A DNA stretch of 14,128 nt, taken from the NCBI GenBank assembly GCA_022511355.1, contig JAFLRS010000035.1, positions 1-14,128 on the forward strand, written 5' to 3'. The notes below the pieces were generated by a model. That model was not told where the DNA came from, did no database searches, and saw nothing but the letters and a program-made list of their open reading frames with translations. This document shows, piece by piece, positions 6,811 to 14,128 of the stretch. Numbering within the stretch: position 1 is the stretch's first letter; the number at the start of each line of letters is the position of its first letter. This DNA is from Alistipes sp. GTDB taxonomy: Bacteria > Bacteroidota > Bacteroidia > Bacteroidales > Rikenellaceae. A program made the position numbers and the translations under genes.

Positions 6811-8814
6811 CTATTCGTCCGTCTTGACGGCATATCTGCGCAGCACTTCGTAGGCGTTGTCGATGCCGAGTTCTCCGGCTTTCGATATATCCAAACACCC
6901 TTTGCGCGTATCTTTCATAAATATCTGTATAAGTCCGCGGTTGTAGTATGCTTCGGCGAACCACGGATTCAGCTCTATGGCCTTCGAATAGTCGGCGAAG
7001 GCTTCGGGCAGCTGTCCGGAGAGAGCCAGCAGATTCGCGCGGTTGTAGTAGCTGACGGCGAAATCGGGGTAGAGTTTTATCGCCTTGTTCAAATCCGAGA
7101 TGGCTTCGTCGTAGTTGTAGGTTCGCGTAGCCACATTGTTGTTGAGCCGGTTTGCCGGATCGGAATCGATGGCGATGCGCTGGTAGGCGTTGTCTATCGA
7201 CGATATGAAGTCAATCATCTCGGCCCGTGTTGTCGAACGGTTGAGATAGAGGAACGGGTTCGACGGATTTTTCTCGATGGCGGCCGACAGCGTGGAGACG
7301 GCTCCGGTATATTGCTTTATGAGAGCTTGCGAGATGCCGCGCATGAAGAGTGCCTGCCACGACTCTTCGTTGTTGCGGACCTCTTCGGCATAGCTGCGGT
7401 CGAGCATTATGAGCGAATCGGGGCTGATATTGCTTTCGCGGTGTTCGAGTACGAGAAGCGGATTGTCGAACGAGCTTCTGAAATCGATTGCCCGCTGTGC
7501 ATAGTAGCGTGTATGCGTTACGGTCGAGGTATCGGGTCTTATGAGCGTGAATTTGTAGAGCGGCATCAGGGCGGGATTGTCGTCGTTGCCCGATTTGGAG
7601 ACTATACGCTCGAAGTTGCTGCCCGAGAATTTGCTGTCGAACGACAGCAGACGGTCGAAACGGCGTGTCGTATCGGCGTAAATCGAGTATGTGCTGTCGT
7701 TGAGTCGTGATTTGTACTCTTCAATCTTTTTACGTGCGATGGTTTCATCCTCTTTGCCTCCTTTGGTGTCGTGCAGGGCATAGCGCAGATAACTGCGGTT
7801 GAGGTAGGCATTTGCGAAATCGGGGTAGAGCGAGATGGCTGTGGAGTAGTCATCCACGGCTTTTTCTATATCTCCGAGCCGAGTGTAGAGTATTGCGCGG
7901 TTGTAGTAGACGAGTACGTTGTTGGGCGAGTATCGGGCCACTTTGTCGTAGTCGTCGAGCGCCCGATTGTAATCGCCTATCTGCGAGCGGAGTATTGCGC
8001 GGTTGTAGTAGGTGAGCGAGTTGGTGGAGTCGAGCTGAATTACGCGGTCGAAATCGGCTATGGACTGCATGGGCCGATTGGTGTCCGAATATACGAGGGC
8101 CCGATTGAAATATGAGAGCAGATAGGAGGAGTCGCACCTTATAGCCATGTCGAAATCCTTTTCCGCCTCGTCGAATTTGCGCTGATGCATATAGAGCGTA
8201 CCTCGGCGGTTGTAGCCGTCGGGGTTTTCGCGATTGGTCCGGATTGCGGTGTTGAAGTTTTCGTAGGCTTGCAGCGTATCTTTAAGATAGAGATAGCAGA
8301 CGCCGCGGTTTATGTAGGCATCGGCGACTTTGCGTTCCTGATTTATGAATTTGTCGAAATCGGCGATAGCCTCTTTGAACTGTTGGTTGAGCAGTCGGGT
8401 GACACCGCGGCTGTAGTACGGACTGGGCAGGTCGGGCCGCAGTTCGATAGCTTCTTTGAAATCTTTGAGTGCGTCGTCGTAATTTCCGAGTCGTGAGCGG
8501 GTTATGGCTCTGTATGTGTAGGCGGTGGTGAATACCGGATTCTTGCGTATGGCGGTAGTGAAATCTTCATCGGCACCGAGCAGGTCGTTGAGGTTGTATT
8601 TGGCTATGCCTCGCAGGAAGTAGCCTTCGTAGGCATCTTCGTCGAAACGCAGCAGTACGTTCAGTGTGCGGATGGCTTCGCGATAATCGTTCTGCATCAT
8701 GAACTGCCGGCCCATCCAGAAGAAGTACTGCTTGTTGTACTGTGCATACGAACTTCCGGCCGCTGCGGTGAGCAGGGCTGCGGTAAGCAGTATGTTCAGC
8801 AAAAAACGTCTCAT
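6811..8814 (-). CDS. Exported TPR-repeat protein with two repeat arrays
   Basis: A 667-residue protein with an N-terminal signal peptide (MRRFLLNILL, then an alanine-rich core, likely cleavage after SSYA at residue 24), so probably periplasmic. About ten 34-residue tetratricopeptide repeats fill residues 28-367, many with the YYNRA/YYNRG pattern. A non-repeat region follows (about 368-484, rich in Ser, Asp and Arg), then about four or five more repeats from 485 to near 650, one pair separated by an Asn-rich insertion. TPRs mediate protein contacts; the partner is unknown and no catalytic domain is seen. A GTG at 8820 two codons earlier is possible, but the ATG at 8814 gives a normal signal peptide. 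It follows era by 43 bases and precedes the MFS gene by 42, with no promoter in either gap. Confidence 0.88.
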   Translation of the reverse strand: MRRFLLNILLTAALLTAAAGSSYAQYNKQYFFWMGRQFMMQNDYREAIRTLNVLLRFDEDAYEGYFLRGIAKYNLNDLLGADEDFTTAIRKNPVFTTAYTYRAITRSRLGNYDDALKDFKEAIELRPDLPSPYYSRGVTRLLNQQFKEAIADFDKFINQERKVADAYINRGVCYLYLKDTLQAYENFNTAIRTNRENPDGYNRRGTLYMHQRKFDEAEKDFDMAIRCDSSYLLSYFNRALVYSDTNRPMQSIADFDRVIQLDSTNSLTYYNRAILRSQIGDYNRALDDYDKVARYSPNNVLVYYNRAILYTRLGDIEKAVDDYSTAISLYPDFANAYLNRSYLRYALHDTKGGKEDETIARKKIEEYKSRLNDSTYSIYADTTRRFDRLLSFDSKFSGSNFERIVSKSGNDDNPALMPLYKFTLIRPDTSTVTHTRYYAQRAIDFRSSFDNPLLVLEHRESNISPDSLIMLDRSYAEEVRNNEESWQALFMRGISQALIKQYTGAVSTLSAAIEKNPSNPFLYLNRSTTRAEMIDFISSIDNAYQRIAIDSDPANRLNNNVATRTYNYDEAISDLNKAIKLYPDFAVSYYNRANLLALSGQLPEAFADYSKAIELNPWFAEAYYNRGLIQIFMKDTRKGCLDISKAGELGIDNAYEVLRRYAVKTDE

Positions 8815-8857
8815 CTTCACATTAACGCTGCAATCGCAGAAAAATTGTGCCGAAATG

Positions 8858-9739
8858 TCAATCCCATTCGTATCCGAACCGTTTGAGCTGCCGTTCGTCG
8901 TTGCGCCAGTCGCCGCCGACCTTCACGAAGAGTTCGAGAAATACCTTTTTGTCGAGGAACTTTTCGAGATCGATGCGGGCTTGCTGACCCACCTTTTTGA
9001 GTTTTTCGCCTTTGTGGCCTATTATGATGCCTTTTTGCGAATCGCGGGTGACGTAAATGGTTGCGGCAATGCGGTCGATTGCGGGTTCTTCCTTGTAGCT
9101 TTCGATGGCGATTTCGCAGCAATAGGGTATCTCCTTGTCGTAGTTGAGGAGAATTTTTTCGCGAATGATTTCCGAGGCGAAGAAGCGCAGAGTCTTGTCC
9201 GTGAGGGTATCTTTGGGGTAGTAGGGGTCGCCTTGCGGAAGCCGTTCGAGTATGGCGTCGAATATGCCGCCTATATTGAAACCTTCTTTGGCCGATGCGG
9301 GCGCTATGAGGGCTTCGGGCATCAGTTCGTGCCATTTTTGCGCGAGTGCTTCAAGTTCCTGCGGAGTGGTAAGGTCTATTTTGTTGATTACGGTTACGGT
9401 GGGGATGCCGCTGCGGTTGATGCGGTCTATAATCTCTGCCGACCGTTCCGTCTGTTCGACCGTGTCGGTGACATAGAGAATCACATCGGCATCTTTTACG
9501 GCGCCGTTCACGAACTTCATCATCGACTCCTGAAGTTTGTAGTTGGGCTTCAGAATGCCCGGAGTGTCGGAGTATACGATTTGAAAGTCGTCGCCGTTCA
9601 CTATTCCCATAATGCGGTGTCGTGTGGTTTGGGCTTTCGAAGTGATTATCGAGAGCCGTTCGCCCACCAGCGCATTCATCAGCGTCGATTTGCCGACATT
9701 GGGATTTCCTATAATGTTTACGAAACCGGATTTGTGCAT
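8858..9739 (-). CDS. era: GTPase Era
   Basis: Essential GTPase that binds the 3' end of 16S rRNA and helps assemble the small ribosomal subunit. The 293-residue length is normal. GTPase motifs are all present: G1 GNPNVGKS at 11-18, switch region QTTRHR at 37-42, G3 DTPG at 58-61, G4 NKID at 119-122 and G5 SAK at 149-151. The C-terminal KH domain (about 224-275) has the RNA-binding loop GHKG at 241-244 followed by the typical LKKVGQQAR. The ATG at 9739 gives the usual start. A -7 box and a leader hairpin lie just upstream, so it may have its own promoter as well as read-through from ispE-ygjP. The gene is followed by a TPR protein rather than der, which commonly neighbours era in Bacteroidetes. 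Confidence 0.97.
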   Translation of the reverse strand: MHKSGFVNIIGNPNVGKSTLMNALVGERLSIITSKAQTTRHRIMGIVNGDDFQIVYSDTPGILKPNYKLQESMMKFVNGAVKDADVILYVTDTVEQTERSAEIIDRINRSGIPTVTVINKIDLTTPQELEALAQKWHELMPEALIAPASAKEGFNIGGIFDAILERLPQGDPYYPKDTLTDKTLRFFASEIIREKILLNYDKEIPYCCEIAIESYKEEPAIDRIAATIYVTRDSQKGIIIGHKGEKLKKVGQQARIDLEKFLDKKVFLELFVKVGGDWRNDERQLKRFGYEWD

Positions 9740-9766
9740 ATTTTCAATATCTCTGTCGTGTGCATT

Positions 9767-9788
9767 TATACCTTTTTATAAAGGTATA
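9767..9788. promoter_or_regulatory. Perfect hairpin in the era leader
   Basis: Nine-base perfect inverted repeat (TATACCTTT at 9767-9775, AAAGGTATA at 9780-9788) with a four-base loop. On the minus strand it begins about eight bases downstream of the era -7 box, so it would sit at or near the 5' end of the era mRNA. The stem is AT-rich and lacks a U-tract, so it is a poor terminator for the upstream gene. It could be an operator or an mRNA-stabilising structure; the choice is inference. Confidence 0.5.
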
Positions 9789-9795
9789 TCGCTGA

Positions 9796-9803
9796 CAAAG
9801 ATA
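9796..9803 (-). promoter_or_regulatory. Candidate -7 box of an era promoter
   Basis: TATCTTTG on the minus strand matches the Bacteroidetes -7 consensus exactly, in the 89-base gap between the ygjP-like gene and era. At 19 bases upstream the -33 position reads GGTG, only half matching TTTG. A start near 9790 would give a leader of about 50 bases. Confidence 0.5.
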
Positions 9804-9828
9804 CGATAAATTATAATAAAAACACCAT

Positions 9829-10401
9829 CTATTTTTCTGTTTCGCCCGTGGAGTAGGAACGCAGTTCGCGCCGCAGAGCCTTTTCGCGGCCTTCGAGGCA
9901 TCGGTCGGCAAGGGCGTGAAATTCGGCCGAGTGGTCATGATGTACGGTGTGACACAGTTCGTGAATGACCACGTAGTCGATAAGATGTTCGGGCAGAGTC
10001 ATAAGCCACAACGAGAGCGAAATGTTGTTGTCCGACGTGCAGGAACCCCATTTGGTGTGGCTTGCCCTGATTGTCACCCGGCCGTAACGAAACCCGAATC
10101 TCTCCGCCGCCTGCGCAACTTTCTGCGGCAGAACGATTTTTGCCATTCGGCGCAACTCTTCGGTTTGGGCGGGAGTGTATCTGGTGCGGCCCGCATTTTT
10201 CGCAGTAATGCGTGTGCGTGCGGCCTCTATCCATTCTATCTTCGAGTCGAGGAATCCCAATGCCCGCCGTGCGGATACGTATACGGGGAATGAAAGCCTT
10301 ATTTCGCCCGAAGGCTTTACGGCAATAGAGATGCGTCGGGCGCGCATAGTCTGAGATACCTGCACTGGACCGAGACGGGGATGTATGTATTGGTTCTTCA
10401 T
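9829..10401 (-). CDS. YgjP-like metal-dependent hydrolase (DUF45/M48-like)
   Basis: A 190-residue predicted zinc metallopeptidase-like protein of the YgjP/DUF45 (WLM-clan) family, probably cytoplasmic since no signal peptide or membrane helix is seen. It carries the family signature RASHTKWGSC at residues 112-121, then DYVVIHELCHTVHHDHSAEF with the HExxH zinc site at 147-151 and a likely third ligand at H157. The physiological substrate of this family is not established. The start at 10401 gives MKNQYIHP; it shares one base with the ispE stop (TAATG), so the two are probably translationally coupled. A longer open frame upstream lies inside ispE and is not used. Length is near the shorter end for the family, and no key residue is missing. 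Confidence 0.9.
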   Translation of the reverse strand: MKNQYIHPRLGPVQVSQTMRARRISIAVKPSGEIRLSFPVYVSARRALGFLDSKIEWIEAARTRITAKNAGRTRYTPAQTEELRRMAKIVLPQKVAQAAERFGFRYGRVTIRASHTKWGSCTSDNNISLSLWLMTLPEHLIDYVVIHELCHTVHHDHSAEFHALADRCLEGREKALRRELRSYSTGETEK

Positions 10402-11216
10402 TAAAGTTTTTCGGTGTGGACGAACACTCCGTCGAATGGAGGGTTGAAAGCGGAATCTTTGTCGAACAGTCCGAATACAGCCGAGCCGCTGCCCGACATC
10501 GAGGCGTATACGGCACCCTGTTCGAGCATTGCCTGTTTCAGACGGTGTATGCGCGGATGCGATGCGAATACCGACGGTTCGAAGTCGTTTTTGAGTGCGC
10601 CCTGCCATTGGGCGACCGGTCGTGCGACGAGTTCCGCCACCGAATGCTGCGGAACGTGCGGATTTATGCCGGCATAGGCCTCTTTGGTCGAAACGCCTTC
10701 ATCGGGTTTCGCCACAACGAGAGTCAGACCGTGCAGATCGAGTGTTATCGGCTCGACCTTCTCTCCGCGGCCGGTGCAGAGCTGCGGGGTGTTGCGGACG
10801 AAGAATGCGGTGTCGCTGCCGAATGCGGCTGCCGTTTCCGTGAGCGTATCGTCGGACAATCCGAGGTTGAAGATGGCATTTACGGCTTTGATTACCGCAA
10901 CGCCGTCCGAGGAGCCTCCTCCGAGTCCCGCTCCGAACGGAATGCGTTTGCAGAGTTTGATATCCACACCTCCCGTTCCGAATCTCTCGGTCATTATTCG
11001 GGCCGCTTTCAGACAGATGTTGTCATCGTCGGGGCAGTCTATGCCGAGACCGGCAATACTGATGCGTGAGCAGGGCAGTCCGTTCGCGACCACCTCCACC
11101 GTATCGTACAATCCGCGAACGGGGAACATTACGGTCTCCAAATCATGGAATCCGTCTTCGCGTCGGCGCAATACGTCGAGTCCTATATTGATTTTGCAGT
11201 TGGCTTCGAGTATCAT
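10401..11216 (-). CDS. ispE: 4-diphosphocytidyl-2-C-methyl-D-erythritol kinase (IspE)
   Basis: GHMP-family kinase of the non-mevalonate isoprenoid pathway: ATP-dependent phosphorylation of CDP-methylerythritol. The 271-residue product has the usual motifs: catalytic lysine K8 in NCKINIGL, the glycine-rich ATP loop PFGAGLGGGSS at 93-103, the catalytic aspartate D135 in GSDTAFF, and the third GHMP motif MSGSGSAVFG at 240-249. The ATG at 11216 gives MILEANCKIN; the frame extends 23 codons further, but that part lies in the divergent control region. The presence of ispE implies that the organism uses the MEP route. It is the first gene of the minus-strand group, divergent from the lipoprotein gene. 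Its 3' end shares a base with the next gene's start. Confidence 0.96.
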   Translation of the reverse strand: MILEANCKINIGLDVLRRREDGFHDLETVMFPVRGLYDTVEVVANGLPCSRISIAGLGIDCPDDDNICLKAARIMTERFGTGGVDIKLCKRIPFGAGLGGGSSDGVAVIKAVNAIFNLGLSDDTLTETAAAFGSDTAFFVRNTPQLCTGRGEKVEPITLDLHGLTLVVAKPDEGVSTKEAYAGINPHVPQHSVAELVARPVAQWQGALKNDFEPSVFASHPRIHRLKQAMLEQGAVYASMSGSGSAVFGLFDKDSAFNPPFDGVFVHTEKL

Positions 11217-11220
11217 GATG

Positions 11221-11228
11221 CAAAAATA
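11221..11228 (-). promoter_or_regulatory. Possible -7 box directly before ispE
   Basis: TATTTTTG on the minus strand fits TAnnTTTG, but no TTTG is found at the expected -33 distance. The box ends five bases before the ispE ATG, so transcription would begin at or within the start codon, giving a leaderless message. A chance match in AT-rich sequence is a real alternative. Confidence 0.25.
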
Positions 11229-11289
11229 TGAAATCCGCGGCAATTTTGTACCGTGTTTGCCGAACCTGTTGCAAAAGAGCGGCAAAATA

Positions 11290-11322
11290 TTTGATAAATA
11301 TGTGGAAAAACGTTTATCTTTG
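11290..11322 (+). promoter_or_regulatory. Promoter of the lipoprotein gene
   Basis: TTTG at 11290-11293 and TATCTTTG at 11315-11322 are separated by 21 bases, a good match to the Bacteroidetes consensus. Transcription would start near 11328, about 24 bases before the ATG at 11352. Confidence 0.65.
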
Positions 11323-11351
11323 TAATCCGTTAAAGTGTATATATCGAAGAT

Positions 11352-12230
11352 ATGAAAAAGATTTTATTGGCAGCCGCGATGCTTGTATTTGCCGTGTCGT
11401 GCAACTGGGATAAAGGCAAAGAACCCAAACCTCTCTCCGTCAAACGTGTAGACCGTCTGGTTATGGGAGACGGCAACGATGTTGCATTCGATTACGATGC
11501 CGACGGTTACGTTTCGACCGTATCGTATGCCGCAGGGAAGTCCATATCGCTGGAGTATGAGGGATTCGGAACGGGTTTTCCTGTGGTAACGGTGAACGAC
11601 GGAACCTCCGGGCAGATTATAAAGCTCAATGGCGGATACATACGTTCGGTATGGAGCGAGGATAATGTTCAAATCTCCGACTTGGAGTACAATGTCAATT
11701 ACGGCTACCTCCAGTCGATACGCAATAATGCCGACAATGCGCAATCTACCATCAATTGGAACGGAGGTTATATTCTGCTTCCCGCTTCGCAAGTGAGCAA
11801 CTGGAGCGACAGCGACGGCAATATACTCACCGGGCCTGTTCTTCGCAAGGATATAATATACGTATACGGAAATTCGTCGCCGTTTAATTTCTTGTGCAAC
11901 ATCAATCTCCTGCCTTTCATTGCCGAGGAGTATACCGAGGTGACGGGAATCGACAAGGCTGTAGTTGCGGGATTGGGAGCCATGAGGACCTATTATCTGC
12001 CGGTAGCGGTGGATGTCACGACGACCGATTACAAAGCCGGGACGGAAGATGATTCGGACCTCGATGCGACCGGCAACAGTGTACAGACCGTGCGTCGTTT
12101 GTATACGTATGACTGCGATAACGACGGCTATATAAATGCCGTATATGTGTCGGACGGAACCGAGAATGCCGAGAGCGAACTGCTGTTCGAGGTGGTCTAT
12201 GCCACGGCGGCCGGTACTCCGGCAGAGTAG
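11352..12230 (+). CDS. Bacteroidetes lipoprotein of unknown function
   Basis: A 292-residue protein with a lipoprotein signal: MKKILLAAAM, a hydrophobic core and FAVSC with the likely lipidated Cys17, then a charged NWDKGKE stretch that could favour export to the cell surface. The mature part is rich in Asp, Asn, Tyr and Gly, with repeated beta-hairpin-like phrases (VAFDYDADGYVSTVSY, ISLEYEG, RRLYTYDCDNDGYINAVYVSD). This resembles the DUF4595-type or YD-like lipoproteins of Bacteroidetes, a resemblance from memory only. No enzyme motif is seen. It has its own promoter and ends at a strong terminator, so it is a single-gene unit divergent from ispE and convergent with trxA. Its function cannot be assigned from context. 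Confidence 0.85.
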   Translation: MKKILLAAAMLVFAVSCNWDKGKEPKPLSVKRVDRLVMGDGNDVAFDYDADGYVSTVSYAAGKSISLEYEGFGTGFPVVTVNDGTSGQIIKLNGGYIRSVWSEDNVQISDLEYNVNYGYLQSIRNNADNAQSTINWNGGYILLPASQVSNWSDSDGNILTGPVLRKDIIYVYGNSSPFNFLCNINLLPFIAEEYTEVTGIDKAVVAGLGAMRTYYLPVAVDVTTTDYKAGTEDDSDLDATGNSVQTVRRLYTYDCDNDGYINAVYVSDGTENAESELLFEVVYATAAGTPAE

Positions 12231-12246
12231 ACCTGCAATACGGTAC

Positions 12247-12283
12247 AAAAAAGCAGACATCCGGTGAGATGTCTGCTTTTTTT
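12247..12283. terminator. Bidirectional terminator between the lipoprotein and trxA
   Basis: A strong hairpin: AAAAAAGCAGACATC (12247-12261) pairs with its complement at 12268-12282 around a six-base loop, and is followed by a T-run on the plus strand and, by the A-run, on the minus strand. It sits 16 bases after the lipoprotein stop and 15 bases beyond the trxA stop, so it can end both convergent transcripts. Confidence 0.9.
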
Positions 12284-12298
12284 GTGTCGGCGCGAAGA

Positions 12299-12613
12299 TT
12301 AGAGCAGCGCGTCGATTTTAGCCTTGAGGGCATCCTTTCCGATTGCTCCTACGTGCTTGTCCACCATTTCGCCTCCTTTGAGGAATACGAGGGTAGGGAT
12401 ATTGCGGATTTTGTATCGTGCGACCACATCGTCGTTCGAATCCACATCGCATTTCGCGATTACCGCCTTGCCTGCATACTCTGCGGCCAGCTCTTCAATA
12501 ATAGGCGCCACCATTCTGCAAGGGCCGCACCACTCCGCCCAGAAGTCGATGACCACAGGCTGCGACGAAGCTGTCACCTCGTCGTAATTCTCTTTCGTAA
12601 TTTCAAGTGCCAT
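12299..12613 (-). CDS. trxA: Thioredoxin
   Basis: A 104-residue cytoplasmic thioredoxin that reduces disulfides in client proteins such as ribonucleotide reductase and is itself recycled by thioredoxin reductase. It has the classic active site WCGPC at residues 28-32 within FWAEWCGPCRMVAP, the cis-proline loop NIPTLVF with P73, and the buried Asp23 of VIDFWA. The conserved C-terminal VGAIGKDALKAKI segment follows. There is no signal peptide. It starts 24 bases after the dnaE stop without a visible promoter in the gap, so it is probably transcribed with dnaE and ends at the hairpin at 12247-12283. Length and residues are fully typical. Confidence 0.96.
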   Translation of the reverse strand: MALEITKENYDEVTASSQPVVIDFWAEWCGPCRMVAPIIEELAAEYAGKAVIAKCDVDSNDDVVARYKIRNIPTLVFLKGGEMVDKHVGAIGKDALKAKIDALL

Positions 12614-12637
12614 GATATTTTACTTTTTTTGTTGTGT

Positions 12638-14128
12638 TTATGATATCGTATATTTCAATTCGTTTTCATCGAGGAATTCGGTGAGTGCCTGATTCACCTG
12701 CACGTGATACTTGCGTGAAAACATATTTAGTGCCACCTGCTCTTTTGCGTCGTAGATATTGACATACAGAGCGGCTTTGCCTTTCGATTTCTTTACGACA
12801 TTGACAAGGCCGTTCATGAGCGATTCGGTTATCTCCTCCACCGGCAGCGATAAGTGCAGTTCCTTTATCGAATCCTGAATATCTGACAGCATCGATATGG
12901 ATGTTATTTTGTACTCCGGTTCGTTGTTGCGGAACTGATTGCGCTGCACCTTGCCGCGTATGAACAGGAAGTTGTCGAGGAATATGTATTGACGGAATGT
13001 GGTGAAATCGCGGCTGAACAGTACGAATTCATGCCGTCCGTTGTAATCCTCCAGCGTGAAACGTGCGTATGGTTTGCCGTCTTTCGTGTTCAGCATCTTT
13101 ACGTCCACGACGACTCCTGCCACGGCGACTTCACGACCGTCGAGTTCGGCGAGGTTGTCGAGGTCGGAGACCTGATTCTGACACATATTTTTGAGTACGA
13201 CGTCATAGTCGTCGAGCGGATGAGCCGACAGGAACAGACCTATCATTTCACGCTCTTTGTTCAGCACCTGCAACTTGCTCCATTCGTCGCATACGGGGAG
13301 TGTCGGTTTTTGGATGTCGGCTCCGCCGGCATCGCCTCCGAACAGACTCTGCTGTGCATTCTGCTTTTCGGCCTGTACGCACTGACCGTAGCGCATCAGC
13401 TGTTCGATAAAGGTCATGCCCGAAGGGTCGCGCAGATCGGCGGCGAAGAGTTTGCTGCGATGGAAATCCAGAATCGAGTCGAAACCTCCGGCATAGCCGA
13501 TATTTTCGAGACATTTGCGGTTGATAACGGTGTAGTTTATACGCTCCATGAGGTCGTATATATTCTTGAACGGACCGTTTTTCTCGCGCTCTTCTATGAT
13601 GGCGTTCACGGCAGCCTCTCCGACTCCCTTGATTGCTGCCATTCCGAAACGAACGTCGCCGGCTTTGTTCGAGGAGAAGTCTTTCACCGATTCGTTGATG
13701 TCGGGGCCGAGTACGTTTATACCCATGTGTTTGCATTCGGTCATGTAGGCCGTTATCTGCTTTATGTCGTTGAGGTTTCGGCTCAGCAGCGCCGCCATGT
13801 ACTCCGACGGGAAGTTGGCTTTGAGGTATGCGGTCTGATAAGAGACCCACGAATAGCAGGTCGCATGCGACTTGTTGAAGGCGTAGGATGCGAATTTTTC
13901 CCAATCGGCCCATATTTTTTCGAGTACTTCGGCATCGTAGCCGTTGCTCTGACCTCCGGCTATGAATTTGGGCTTCAGTTCGTCCAGTTTCGATTTAATC
14001 TTCTTGCCCATCGCTTTTCGCAGGGTGTCGGACTCTCCTCGCGTGAAGTTTGCGAGCAGACGCGACAGAAGCATGACCTGCTCCTGATAGACCGTAATTC
14101 CGTATGTATCTTTCAGATACTTCTCCAT
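12638..14128 (-). CDS. dnaE: DNA polymerase III alpha subunit, C-terminal part (cut by window edge)
   Basis: The replicative polymerase subunit; this is only the C-terminal 496 residues, with the rest beyond the right edge, so the methionine at 14128 is internal. Numbering from there, conserved polymerase blocks appear as YQEQVMLLSRLLANFTRGE (14-32) and FNKSHATCYSWVSYQTAYLK (84-103). A helix-hairpin-helix DNA-binding region follows (FGMAAIKGVGEAAV, about 161-200). QQSLFG at 259-264 fits a beta-clamp binding motif (Q-x-x-L-F) in the linker before an OB-fold domain (about 333-410, GREVAVAGVVVDVK onward). The C-terminal tail (to 496) probably serves holoenzyme contacts. trxA follows 24 bases downstream in the same direction. 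No break is seen within the visible part. Confidence 0.96.
   Translation of the reverse strand: MEKYLKDTYGITVYQEQVMLLSRLLANFTRGESDTLRKAMGKKIKSKLDELKPKFIAGGQSNGYDAEVLEKIWADWEKFASYAFNKSHATCYSWVSYQTAYLKANFPSEYMAALLSRNLNDIKQITAYMTECKHMGINVLGPDINESVKDFSSNKAGDVRFGMAAIKGVGEAAVNAIIEEREKNGPFKNIYDLMERINYTVINRKCLENIGYAGGFDSILDFHRSKLFAADLRDPSGMTFIEQLMRYGQCVQAEKQNAQQSLFGGDAGGADIQKPTLPVCDEWSKLQVLNKEREMIGLFLSAHPLDDYDVVLKNMCQNQVSDLDNLAELDGREVAVAGVVVDVKMLNTKDGKPYARFTLEDYNGRHEFVLFSRDFTTFRQYIFLDNFLFIRGKVQRNQFRNNEPEYKITSISMLSDIQDSIKELHLSLPVEEITESLMNGLVNVVKKSKGKAALYVNIYDAKEQVALNMFSRKYHVQVNQALTEFLDENELKYTIS

Noticed and set aside
5395..9739. Defence or toxin system formed by the TPR, MFS and sulfatase genes
   Set aside because: No nuclease, toxin, sensor or effector domain is seen; neighbours are housekeeping genes and transcription units are separated by a terminator.
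8699..9781. Plus-strand open frame of 360 codons opposite era and the TPR gene
   Set aside because: Phe/Val/Tyr-rich shadow of era; it crosses a gene boundary and has no family resemblance.
11364..12260. Minus-strand open frame opposite the lipoprotein
   Set aside because: The plus-strand gene has a promoter, a lipoprotein signal and a terminator; the antisense frame has none.

Overview
The window looks like chromosomal DNA from a member of the Bacteroidales. Candidate promoters match the Bacteroidetes pattern (TTTG, about 19-21 bases, TAnnTTTG), starts lack obvious Shine-Dalgarno sequences, and there is a serine-type sulfatase and lipoproteins with Bacteroidetes-like signals. The moderately high GC content and the abundance of TTCG/CGAA words would fit Rikenellaceae such as Alistipes. 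That genus-level guess comes from impression only. No phage, CRISPR, plasmid or insertion-sequence genes were found, and no tRNA or rRNA.

Layout, left to right. Positions 1-281 hold no convincing gene, only an imperfect palindrome and a small array of a degenerate repeat. Positions 282-3666 (minus) are a tightly overlapping dTDP-L-rhamnose operon transcribed rfbA-rfbC-rfbD-rfbB. Its promoter at about 3698-3728 faces a divergent candidate promoter for a plus-strand sulfatase lipoprotein (3763-5322). The shared control region has a 10-base direct repeat spaced exactly 21 bases. A perfect hairpin (5342-5375) separates the sulfatase from the convergent minus-strand group.

That group reads ispE (11216-10401), a YgjP-like metalloprotein gene (10401-9829), era (9739-8858), a periplasmic TPR-repeat protein (8814-6811) and an MFS transporter (6768-5395). 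A candidate internal promoter lies just before era, followed by a 9-bp leader hairpin. Divergent from ispE is a Bacteroidetes lipoprotein of unknown function (11352-12230, plus) with its own promoter. A second bidirectional terminator (12247-12283) separates it from thioredoxin (12613-12299) and the 3' part of dnaE (14128-12638), which continues beyond the right edge.

Functionally this is mostly housekeeping: activated rhamnose for surface glycans, isoprenoid precursor synthesis, ribosome assembly GTPase, replication polymerase and thiol redox. The accessory pieces are the sulfatase, the MFS transporter, the TPR protein and the lipoprotein. I did not find a clear novel multi-gene system. The most unusual signals are the divergent rfb/sulfatase control region, the atypical active-site motif of the sulfatase, the two-array TPR protein downstream of era, and the repeats at the left edge.
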